A stretch of DNA of 64,000 nt, taken from positions 1 to 64,000 of the forward strand of contig NZ_JAHLOS010000016.1 in NCBI RefSeq assembly GCF_018917525.1, read 5' to 3'. This DNA comes from Enterococcus raffinosus (lineage in GTDB: Bacteria; Bacillota; Bacilli; Lactobacillales; Enterococcaceae). Shown one piece after another: positions 44,657-52,595 of the stretch. The stretch's first letter is position 1. Each line of letters begins with the position of its first letter. The notes below the pieces were generated by a model. It was not told the DNA's origin. It saw only the letters and a program-made list of their open reading frames with translations, and searched no databases. A program made the translations under genes and the position numbers.

Positions 44657-46546
44657 CTATAATCCTTCTTTCAAATAATCTAGAATTTGTTGCGCATCAC
44701 CTTTTACTAAATACCCTTTTTCGTTTTCATCGATAATCGTTAAGAGTGAATCGAATATTTTTTCTAATTGCTGCGGCCCCTCATCTTTTACACAAAGGAA
44801 GAAAATAAACCGGACCCGTGTGTCTCCCCAAGGAATCTCATTGGTCAATCTCAGAAAAATGATAGCTGACTCCTTCACGTACTGAGGATTGGCATGAGGT
44901 GTCGAAAACTTTTCAAACGAAGTATATGAAAACTGCTCACGTTCTTTGGCACTCTCAATAATGCCAGATTTCCCATAGCCCTTTTCGATCAGTTGTTCAC
45001 CAAGAAAAGAGAGGGTTTCATCGATCGTATGAAAGCTTTTATCTAAAAAAATCAGTTCTTTTTTAATCAAGCGGCTGAACTCAAAGTTCCGCGATTTTTT
45101 CTTTTGATCGTGTTCCAGATAATATTGAATCTGCTGCCGATCAACTTGACTCAAAATAGGTGAAACGATCAATAATTTTTCATCTGGCAAAGAAATATTA
45201 ACCGTTGAAAGAACCAGGTCCTCACTGATGATTGTCTGATCCAGCTCTTGAACCGATAAGATTCGATTGATCATTATTTCAGGAAAAGTCCGCTTGATTC
45301 GTGCTGCTAATAATTGAGAAGTGCCTTTTCCACTACTGCAAACAAGCAAAACGTCGATTTTCGTATCCTCTGTCTGCAACTGCTCTCGATACGCCTGCAA
45401 ATGTACCGCCATATAAGCAACTTCGTCCTCTGGAATAAATACCTGATACTGCTCTTCTAATTTACTCTTTAAGGTTAAAGCCTCATCAAATGACAGCGGG
45501 AAATTTTTCTTAATATCCTTTGTATAAGGATTATTGACCGGCAACTCATTGATGATTCGTTCTAAAGCCAGTTTGATATGTCGTGCTAAAGCATTCACGG
45601 CCGTTTGTTCATCCAGCAGTGTGTACCTAAGGATCATTTTGCCGATTGTTGTTTCTTCAATAACAGCCTCATTGGTCGCAAGAGGATTCATTTGATCAAA
45701 ATACACTTGAATGTAGCCGATTTCAATTTCAGGTATCTGGATATCAAAGGCTTTTTCCAACTCAGTGATCAAAGATTCTATTCCTGAAGCTCGCTGTCGA
45801 TCTTCTGCGGATTGTTCACCGATCAACTGATTGTCTTTGATTCGTTCAATCGCGATCAGTAAATGTAAAATTAGAGACTGATAATTCAAATCGCTCATCT
45901 TGATCCTGTTCTGAGAAATAAATTGTTGGAGAATCATGTTGATCTGTTTTAAATAGTCCAGATTGATAAAAATTTGTGCAAACTTTGGAATCCCCTCGAT
46001 CAGGTGTAAGAATTGTCCATCTTGATTAATGACCTGCCAATTTTGTCCCCAAAAATAATGAATCAAGTCCAACGCTAATTTTCGGCGTTCATACTCCATA
46101 ATGTTTAAGAAGGAACCCTTTCCCGGAATTTTTTCGATGGCTACATGGAAGTAATCGAAAATCTCGTACACCTGACTCATATCCTTTTCCAACGTCGTTT
46201 TACTCACAAACAAAGAATCAGATAATTGCGCTAACGTGAAGTAGCCTTGATTATTTAAGATCGTAAAGCAAAGATACTGTATTCGTTCTTCCTTTGTATT
46301 TGGAACCGTTTGTTCCATCTCATGAGTAAGAAACCTGCTTGATTTTGTTTTATCCCCGATAATCGCAACCCCGATTTTGGGTTTCCGACTAAGAGATAGC
46401 TCACTCCCCTTCAAAAATTCTTCTATTCTATCTAATGATTTTGAAACGGTTTTATTGGATAATTTCATTTGCTCCGCTATCTGAGTGATCGTTAGATGGT
46501 TACTTTTGATTAAAATATCGAACACTTCATAGTCTCGTTTATCCAT
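44657..46546 (-). CDS. PRD-containing PTS regulator (MtlR/BglG type)
   Basis: 629 aa. Order: HTH (1-60, ITQIAEQMKLSNKTVSKSLDR), a second HTH/Mga-like part (about 90-150, LAQLSDSLFVSKTTLEKDM), two PRDs (about 180-280 and 300-395), an EIIB-like domain with the cysteine in VLLVCSSGKGTSQ (about 400), and an EIIA-like domain at the C-terminus with His in FSTPHANPQY. Phosphorylation by the PTS at these positions tunes activation. First gene of the operon and its likely activator; preceded by a cre-like site. Confidence 0.9.
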   Translation of the reverse strand: MDKRDYEVFDILIKSNHLTITQIAEQMKLSNKTVSKSLDRIEEFLKGSELSLSRKPKIGVAIIGDKTKSSRFLTHEMEQTVPNTKEERIQYLCFTILNNQGYFTLAQLSDSLFVSKTTLEKDMSQVYEIFDYFHVAIEKIPGKGSFLNIMEYERRKLALDLIHYFWGQNWQVINQDGQFLHLIEGIPKFAQIFINLDYLKQINMILQQFISQNRIKMSDLNYQSLILHLLIAIERIKDNQLIGEQSAEDRQRASGIESLITELEKAFDIQIPEIEIGYIQVYFDQMNPLATNEAVIEETTIGKMILRYTLLDEQTAVNALARHIKLALERIINELPVNNPYTKDIKKNFPLSFDEALTLKSKLEEQYQVFIPEDEVAYMAVHLQAYREQLQTEDTKIDVLLVCSSGKGTSQLLAARIKRTFPEIMINRILSVQELDQTIISEDLVLSTVNISLPDEKLLIVSPILSQVDRQQIQYYLEHDQKKKSRNFEFSRLIKKELIFLDKSFHTIDETLSFLGEQLIEKGYGKSGIIESAKEREQFSYTSFEKFSTPHANPQYVKESAIIFLRLTNEIPWGDTRVRFIFFLCVKDEGPQQLEKIFDSLLTIIDENEKGYLVKGDAQQILDYLKEGL

Positions 46547-46583
46547 TGAATCACCAATTCCCTTTCTTGAGTTAATCTTATAT

Positions 46584-46597
46584 TGTAAGCGCTTTTT
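46584..46597 (-). promoter_or_regulatory. cre-like site upstream of the mannoside operon
   Basis: The TGTAAGCGCTTTTT stretch has the AAGCGCTT core and matches 12 of 14 consensus positions (the final CA is replaced). It lies 38 bases before the PRD regulator start, so CcpA repression of the operon is likely. Confidence 0.6.
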
Positions 46598-46762
46598 AGA
46601 AAACAGAGTCTTTTTCCCTAATCAATCCGGTAAAACATTGGTTTGGCTATGTAATGAGCTTTGACAGTTTTTTAGAAGCACTTTTTACTTTAACATTGCT
46701 TGCTTCTAAAACAAATTAAGAGAACGATTAGTCTTTTTAAAAATAACTTCTTTTTTGAATAA

Positions 46763-46817
46763 AAAAATGCTAATCCCTCTCGCTAGGTTAACCCAACAAA
46801 GAAAGAATCAGCATTCC
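46763..46817 (-). terminator. Probable terminator after the MFS gene
   Basis: On the minus strand AATGCTGATTC and following bases pair with GGATTAGCATT, allowing several G-U pairs, and TTTTTTT follows. It lies just past the stop at 46828. Confidence 0.6.
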
Positions 46818-46827
46818 TAATAGTAAA

Positions 46828-47973
46828 CTAAGCCCGTGTTTCCTTTATGATTTTTTCCAACATCACCGTCGACAACAAAACAATACCACCAAATAAAAAC
46901 AAAAGATATGGAAAAATTATCAAACTAAACTGATCTGCCAAAAAGCCTAACAACGGCGGCAAACAGGTTGTCCCTGTATATGCCAACGCTAGCTGTAAAC
47001 TCATAATCCGCGCGGAATTTTTCGTCCCAAAGCGTTCCGGTGTTTCATGTAACATCGTTGGGAAAATCGCTGCTGAACCTAGCCCGGTAAAGATAAAGCC
47101 AATGGCCGAAAAGTTCCCACTACCAAAAGCCAGAAAAACCACACCGATCAATAGTAGCAACTCACTTAAATACAATAATTTTCGGCTGGATAAGAAGAAG
47201 GTGAAGAAGCCCGCAGCTAGTCGTCCGACCGTCAAACTAGCATAGTAGGTTGATGTCATGAATGCCGCTGTTGATACAGGAATGCCCTTCACCCGGACTA
47301 AAAAGCTGCTACCCCAGAGTCCCATACATGCCTCGACTCCTACATAAAAAATGAAACAGATCAATGAAAATATTACTCCAGGCTGCTTGATTAACGTAAG
47401 CATTGAAGCCTGCGCTTTTTCCGATTGAGCTACCTGCGGCGGTTGCTTCCATTGTTTGCGTGTAAGAAAGACAATCACGACGAGGAAAAATTGCAAGCTA
47501 GCCAACACAAGATAGCCGCCCCGCCAATTTTGATTTCTTAAAAAGAAGCCCATAATAATGGGACCTGTGGTGGCACCGATGCCCCAAAAACCGTGCAACC
47601 AATTCATATGATGAGCTTTATAATTCAGCGCGACATAATCATTTACCGCCGTATCAATCGCACCTGCCCCCAATCCAAGAGGAATCGCACTCACGATTAG
47701 AAAGACAAAGTTTTGCGACACGGAAAAGCCGCATAATCCAAGAACGGTTAAAAATATGCTGCAAACAATCAAATTACCAACACCGATCTTTTGAATCAAC
47801 CGATTGGTCTGAAAACTTGAAAGAATCGTGCCGATCGAGACGATCATGGCGATGATCCCAGCAGCGCTTGCAGCGACATTGAACTCTCCATTTATCGTGG
47901 GCCAAGCAACGCCCAGTACCGAATCCGGCAAGCCTAAACTAATAAATATCAGATAAATCAAACTCAAAAACAA
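46828..47973 (-). CDS. MFS transporter, sugar/fucose-permease-like
   Basis: 381 aa, twelve membrane helices in two halves. The N-terminus LIFISLGLPDSVLGVAWPTINGEF is typical of the FucP-like MFS branch. Substrate not identifiable. The frame starts at a TTG with AGGGGAAAAG upstream; no ATG is available near the N-terminus. Monogenic between terminators. It lies beside, but outside, the mannoside operon. Confidence 0.7.
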   Translation of the reverse strand: MFLSLIYLIFISLGLPDSVLGVAWPTINGEFNVAASAAGIIAMIVSIGTILSSFQTNRLIQKIGVGNLIVCSIFLTVLGLCGFSVSQNFVFLIVSAIPLGLGAGAIDTAVNDYVALNYKAHHMNWLHGFWGIGATTGPIIMGFFLRNQNWRGGYLVLASLQFFLVVIVFLTRKQWKQPPQVAQSEKAQASMLTLIKQPGVIFSLICFIFYVGVEACMGLWGSSFLVRVKGIPVSTAAFMTSTYYASLTVGRLAAGFFTFFLSSRKLLYLSELLLLIGVVFLAFGSGNFSAIGFIFTGLGSAAIFPTMLHETPERFGTKNSARIMSLQLALAYTGTTCLPPLLGFLADQFSLIIFPYLLFLFGGIVLLSTVMLEKIIKETRA

Positions 47974-48140
47974 GACACTTTTCCCCTAGTTTTCCTCTAG
48001 AAGAATTAATCTATATCTATTCTATATGAGTGAAGAATTTTTTCCATCATGCTCAAAAAAATTAAAGATTTCCTTTATACTTGTTCGTTTTACTGAATAT
48101 TTAAACCTACCTTTTACGTTATTACGAAAAGCATCAGCCG

Positions 48141-48174
48141 CAAAAAACGCACTAGGCTTTTTGCCTAGTGCGTT
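48141..48174 (-). terminator. Intrinsic terminator
   Basis: AACGCACTAGGC pairs with GCCTAGTGCGTT over a 5-base loop, followed on the minus strand by TTTTTTG. Ends the pepV-OPT-PqqD group. Confidence 0.9.
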
Positions 48175-48180
48175 CATTCC

Positions 48181-48546
48181 TTAAACTAACTCAATATATT
48201 TTTCATTCTTCTCTAAATGATGCAAATAAATCAATAAACGATCGTACAGTTGATTATTGGCTTCTTCTATGGCCGAACCAAGGTTTTCGCCAATCTCCTT
48301 AACCGTCCGTTTCCCATCAATTTGTTGAAGAATAAAGCTGCCGTATTTATCCAATTCCATCTCAGAGGTTTCTGGAATTTTATAATGAATCTTACGTAAG
48401 ACTCGTTGAATCCAAGCATTTTGTTCCGTGATGACGAATACGATTCCGTCACGAACTTCGTAATGCAAATCCTCTTTGATGCGATAAACGCGTTTTAGCA
48501 GCTCCTGTGTTTCAGGGTTTACAGCTTGTGGCTGTTCATTAGTCAT
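48181..48546 (-). CDS. Stand-alone PqqD-domain protein
   Basis: 121 aa. The C-terminal 80 residues resemble PqqD/RiPP recognition elements: MELDKYGSFILQQIDGKRTVKEIGENL, then a helix pair. PqqD proteins usually hand precursor peptides to a radical-SAM enzyme, but none is present here. Instead the gene overlaps the OPT transporter by 8 bases and lies in a peptide-use group, so a role in peptide binding or control of the transporter is inferred. Function unproved. Confidence 0.7.
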   Translation of the reverse strand: MTNEQPQAVNPETQELLKRVYRIKEDLHYEVRDGIVFVITEQNAWIQRVLRKIHYKIPETSEMELDKYGSFILQQIDGKRTVKEIGENLGSAIEEANNQLYDRLLIYLHHLEKNEKYIELV

Positions 48547-50458
48547 TGTGTTTCACTTTCTTCACACTTAACAATGGTGCAACGATCGCAACAACTAAGA
48601 CTGCAAGTAACAAGAATGCTGCCCCATTAGAACCTAAGAAGCCAGTTGGCGCTCCAGGAGTTACCACACCAGTTACTTGTAAAATGATTCCGATCAAACC
48701 GATGATTGAACCACCAGCGATTAAACCTGAAGACAAGCTGACACCTAAAGTGATACGTTCTTCTGCGACTTCTTCTGTTTCTTTTTTGTTTAATTCATCG
48801 ATTAAACGACGGATCAATGCACCAACTAAGATGATTGATGTTGTTGAGATTGGTAGGTAGAAACCAATCGCAAATGTCATAATTGGAACCTTCATGAAGT
48901 GTAATACAACACCCATTGCGATACCAGCGATGATCATATGCCATGGAAGTGATCCTGACGTAATCCCTGAAGTCAATGTCGCCATCAAGTTCGCTTGTGG
49001 CAAACCAAATGGAGGGTTTGAACCAGTAATTGCTAATTGTGGAGATAAGATTACCATCATACCTGTAACAATAACTACACCGACAATGTTAGAAATCAAG
49101 AAGTAACGACGACCTTCATTGAAGTTTCCGCCCATTACAAACGTAACTTTTTGTGATTGAGAATAACCACCAGCTACTGAGATCGCTAATACGATAAATG
49201 TACCAAACATCAATAATTGTTGTGTATTTTCAGCTGAAGTCCAGCCCATCATTACAAAGACTAATGTCAAGATAACCATTGACGCAATCGTCATACCAGA
49301 TACTGGTAAGTTTGAGGTACCGATCGTACCAGTCAAACGACCTGCAACGATAACGAATAGGAAGCTTAAGATAATTGACAACAAACCACCAACAAGTGCC
49401 ATTGCAACACTTCCAGTGATAACGAAGCCCATTACGATACCTACAACAGCACCAACGATCAATGGCAACATACCGCCGCCTTCTTGTTCAACGCCGTCTT
49501 TACGACCCTTCATAGTAGCAGAAATTGATGAAATGATTGTTGGGATCAATTTGATCGCACCGATCAATCCACCAGAGATCATCATACCAGCACCGATGTA
49601 TTTAACATAAGAACCGGAAATCACTGCAAAGTTTGAAGCACTCAATAATTGAGACGCATTATCCCAAACATGGGCATTGCTGTTAGCCATTTCCATGAAG
49701 TAGCCCAATAATGGTGCGATCGCGAAGTTTGCTAAGATCGAACCAGCAAACATCAAGACTGATACGTCCATTCCGACGATAAATCCGATACCTGCTAATA
49801 ATGGATTTACTTCTGTTTCAAATTTCCATTTGTAGAAGCTTTCATTTACATAACTGATAACATTATTCATAATGCCAAATACAGATCCAGTTAAAGCAGT
49901 TAAGATACCGCCGATTCCAAAACCGATTCCCATGTATTTCAATGAATCGCCACCAGTATCTGAAGCGACTAATGTTTCAGAGATCGCCATTGCTTCAGGA
50001 TAAACTAGTTTACCGTGTTCGCTGACTAGCATGTAATCTTGAACGATTGAGAATACACCGACACCTAGTAAAACAGCACCGATTCCTAAGCCAACACCTT
50101 CGATGAAGTTCACTTTACCACCGACTAAAATAACGGCTGGCAATACGAAAATCATCCCTGATGCTACAGATTCCCCACCACTTGACATCAATTGCAATAA
50201 ATTCTTACCTAAAATTGTTTTAGGTTTTACAAATAGAGCGACTAGCCCTGATCCAATAATTGCGCCTGGAATACCTGCAGCTACAGTTAAACCAGCCTTC
50301 ATACCTGAATAAGCAGTTGACGCAGCGAACAACGCAGCAAGCAAAATACCTAAAATCATGATGATTGGTGAACCTGCTTTTTTAGGCTTATCCGCTACAT
50401 ACGGGACATAATCTTTCCCCGCTACTCCACCAAAAGCGTCTTTTGAGAGTTTTTTCAT
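48539..50458 (-). CDS. OPT-family oligopeptide transporter
   Basis: 639 aa with about fifteen membrane helices. The OPT signature is visible: SAYSGMKAGLTVAAGIPGAIIGSG near the N-terminus, LVYPEAMAISETLVASDTGGDSLK, and FVMGGNFNEGRRYFLISNIVG. Imports peptides, or metal-peptide complexes, with protons. Preceded by pepV, which cleaves dipeptides, and followed by the PqqD-domain gene (8-base overlap). GGAAGGAA precedes the ATG. Confidence 0.9.
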   Translation of the reverse strand: MKKLSKDAFGGVAGKDYVPYVADKPKKAGSPIIMILGILLAALFAASTAYSGMKAGLTVAAGIPGAIIGSGLVALFVKPKTILGKNLLQLMSSGGESVASGMIFVLPAVILVGGKVNFIEGVGLGIGAVLLGVGVFSIVQDYMLVSEHGKLVYPEAMAISETLVASDTGGDSLKYMGIGFGIGGILTALTGSVFGIMNNVISYVNESFYKWKFETEVNPLLAGIGFIVGMDVSVLMFAGSILANFAIAPLLGYFMEMANSNAHVWDNASQLLSASNFAVISGSYVKYIGAGMMISGGLIGAIKLIPTIISSISATMKGRKDGVEQEGGGMLPLIVGAVVGIVMGFVITGSVAMALVGGLLSIILSFLFVIVAGRLTGTIGTSNLPVSGMTIASMVILTLVFVMMGWTSAENTQQLLMFGTFIVLAISVAGGYSQSQKVTFVMGGNFNEGRRYFLISNIVGVVIVTGMMVILSPQLAITGSNPPFGLPQANLMATLTSGITSGSLPWHMIIAGIAMGVVLHFMKVPIMTFAIGFYLPISTTSIILVGALIRRLIDELNKKETEEVAEERITLGVSLSSGLIAGGSIIGLIGIILQVTGVVTPGAPTGFLGSNGAAFLLLAVLVVAIVAPLLSVKKVKHND

Positions 50459-50502
50459 TATCTTTGAAATTCCTTCCTTACTATCATTTCCCCATCGAGA
50501 TG

Positions 50503-50528
50503 AGGAATCCTGTAAAGACAGGATTCCT
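50503..50528. other. Perfect hairpin between pepV and the OPT gene
   Basis: AGGAATCCTGT (50503-50513) pairs perfectly with ACAGGATTCCT (50518-50528) over a 4-base loop, with no T-run on either strand. It is not a usual intrinsic terminator and may be an mRNA processing or stability element between the two genes. Confidence 0.6.
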
Positions 50529-50543
50529 GTCTCTCAATACCGA

Positions 50544-51962
50544 CTATTTAACTAAGCGATAAATAGCATCAGCATAAATAGCTGTTGCTTTGAACAAGCT
50601 ATCAATAGGCATAAATTCATTTGGTTGGTGCATTACGTTTTCTTCACCTGGGAACATTGCGCCATATGCGACACCACGTTCTAGGATTCGACCGTAAGTA
50701 CCCCCGCCGATTGATTCTTCGTGGCCTTCAAGACCAGTATGTTCTTCGTAAACGTCCAATAATGTCTTCACTAATGGATCAGTCGCTGGAACATAATGAG
50801 GAGTTTTCACGTCACCAATGATCGCGATTGAAACATCTGCAGCTTTAAGAACTTCTTCCATGTTGGCTAAGATTGTATCTTTGTCGATGCCTTCTGGATG
50901 ACGAATGTTTAAGGTAACTTTTTTGTCGCCGTCAGCATTGTAATCGAACAAGTTCGCTGATGAAGTTGTTTCACCCATTACATCGTGTTTTGTGTAAGCA
51001 TTTAATTTCTTACCGTTGTAATCTAAATGCATATATTCAGCGATTGTTTGAATATAGTTAGCGCCATTGCCGTCTAAGTTGTAGTCAGCTAAGAATGCTG
51101 CTAAGAATGTTGCAGAGTTGACGCCGAATTTTGGTTCCTGTGCGTGAGCACCTTTACCAATTACAGTAATCGTGATTTCGCCGTTGTTTTCAGCAAATTC
51201 ACCCTTCACTTCTGATTTTTCGATAAATGCGTCAAATGCAGCCTTCATATCAGCAACTTTTGCTTCAGCATTTACTTTAAGAACAGCTGTTGCATCCCCT
51301 GGTACCATGTTCGTACGCAAGCCTGATTTGAAGCTTACTAGATCAAAGTCGCCAGCTTCAGCACCTGTTTTAGGCGCGAAAGTTACTTCATAAGACAAGA
51401 TTCCTTTTTCACCATTAATAATTGGGAATTGTGCATCTGGAGAAAAACCGACTTTAGGCATTTCTTCCACTTCCATATAACGGTGAATCCCTACCCATTC
51501 GCTTTCTTCGTCCGTACCGAAGATGAAGCGGATTTTTTTAGAGATTGGTAATTCTAGGTCTTTAATAATACGCATTGCATAATAAGCAGCGATTGAAGGT
51601 CCTTTATCATCAGCTGAACCACGCGCATACAATTTTCCATCTTTGATCACTGGTTCAAACGGGTCTGTATCCCAGTTGTCATCAACAGGAACTACGTCAA
51701 CGTGTCCTAATAGTCCGAACATTTCTTCTCCATCACCGTATTCGATATGACCTGCTACGTTTTCGATATTTTTCGTCACGAAACCATCGCGTTCGCCAAA
51801 TTCTAATACTTTACGTAAAGCGGCTGCTGGTCCAGGTCCAAGAGGTTCTTCTTTTGTTCCATGTTCCACGTCGCGAATACTGTTGATCCGGATAAGATCG
51901 CCTAAGTCTTTCAGTAAGTCGTCTTTGCGTGCTTCTACTTCTTTTTGCCAATCAATTGTCAT
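50544..51962 (-). CDS. pepV: Dipeptidase PepV
   Basis: 472 aa, M20 metallopeptidase with two-zinc active site. Motifs: LLGHVDVVPVDDNWDTDPF (first metal His and catalytic Asp), YARGSADDKGPSIAAYYAM (bridging Asp), FGTDEESEWVGIHRY (catalytic Glu pair) and the C-terminal MHQPNEFM with the last metal His. Cleaves dipeptides in the cytoplasm. First gene of a group with the OPT transporter and PqqD protein. Promoter -10 TATAAT is about 250 bases upstream and the long leader carries unusual repeats. GCAGGGATT precedes the ATG. Confidence 0.95.
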   Translation of the reverse strand: MTIDWQKEVEARKDDLLKDLGDLIRINSIRDVEHGTKEEPLGPGPAAALRKVLEFGERDGFVTKNIENVAGHIEYGDGEEMFGLLGHVDVVPVDDNWDTDPFEPVIKDGKLYARGSADDKGPSIAAYYAMRIIKDLELPISKKIRFIFGTDEESEWVGIHRYMEVEEMPKVGFSPDAQFPIINGEKGILSYEVTFAPKTGAEAGDFDLVSFKSGLRTNMVPGDATAVLKVNAEAKVADMKAAFDAFIEKSEVKGEFAENNGEITITVIGKGAHAQEPKFGVNSATFLAAFLADYNLDGNGANYIQTIAEYMHLDYNGKKLNAYTKHDVMGETTSSANLFDYNADGDKKVTLNIRHPEGIDKDTILANMEEVLKAADVSIAIIGDVKTPHYVPATDPLVKTLLDVYEEHTGLEGHEESIGGGTYGRILERGVAYGAMFPGEENVMHQPNEFMPIDSLFKATAIYADAIYRLVK

Positions 51963-52047
51963 TGTTTAATCCCTGCTTTCTTTTTTTTATAACAAGTTAA
52001 AACCTGTTAGATTCATTAGAAAGATCATGTCTAAATATCGTTCTCAA

Positions 52048-52167
52048 ATTTTGACAGCTTAGAATAACTTTTTTTCAAAAAGACGAATCAACGGTCCCTT
52101 TTGAGGATGTAATACGTCAAAACAATCAACGGAAAAGATCGCTCATGAATGTCAAAATGTTATTCTA
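52048..52167 (-). promoter_or_regulatory. pepV leader with two crossing inverted repeats
   Basis: In the pepV transcript, TAGAATAAC (52159-52167) pairs with GTTATTCTA (52060-52068) and ATTTTGACA (52150-52158) with TGTCAAAAT (52048-52056). The two 9-base stems cross each other, as in a pseudoknot. The 81 bases between carry CCGTTGATT twice. The element lies between the promoter and the start, and could be a cis-acting RNA. Confidence 0.5.
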
Positions 52168-52208
52168 TGATTCCTAATTCCGCAGTTTGTTTCACCTCCC
52201 AAGTCAGC

Positions 52209-52237
52209 ATTATACCGTATTTTTATTCATAAGTCAT
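52209..52237 (-). promoter_or_regulatory. Probable promoter of pepV
   Basis: On the minus strand ATGACT (52232-52237) and TATAAT (52209-52214) are separated by 17 bases. This would start the transcript near 52202 and leave a leader of about 240 bases. A GGGAGGTG sequence occurs just inside, with no start codon at a usable distance. Confidence 0.5.
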
Positions 52238-52492
52238 TGTGAAAAAACTATCATTTAATGTAAATAAGACAATTTTCATCAAAAATGAAGTTTTTTCTAA
52301 AAAAAATATGTTATCCAAGCAAATCAAAAAAAGAGGGTCTTTTCTTATGACATGACACATTTAAACCCTACAAGAAGTATAACGAAGGTTGTATCCGTTT
52401 ACAAATTATATTTTATTCATTTAACCTTCGTGTTTCTCATTTATTTGTTATCTTTACTTAATATTAAATTTTCGAATTATCTAGTTAATAAC
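52238..52492. other. Intergenic stretch between pepV promoter and ppdK terminator
   Basis: AT-rich, no open frame of note. It contains a cre-like sequence TGTATCCGTTTACA (52390-52403, 13 of 14 matches in either orientation) lying inside a 9-base inverted repeat, ACGAAGGTT (52382-52390) and AACCTTCGT (about 52423-52431). Its target is unclear, as no gene starts near it. Confidence 0.4.
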
Positions 52493-52530
52493 AAAAAAGA
52501 GATAGCCTTTTAAAAGACTATCTCTTTTTG
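52493..52530. terminator. Bidirectional terminator downstream of ppdK
   Basis: AAAAAGAGATAG pairs with CTATCTCTTTTT across a short A/T loop, with U-runs on both strands. It lies 66 bases past the ppdK stop. Confidence 0.85.
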
Positions 52531-52595
52531 AAATCATATTATATTTTAATCTAAAACTCATATAACTGTTTTTTTATTCGCGCTTTACTCTACTT

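Noticed and set aside
52176-52200. GGGAGGTG in the pepV leader as the ribosome site of a leader peptide
   Set aside because: No ATG, GTG or TTG at usable spacing with an open frame follows it.
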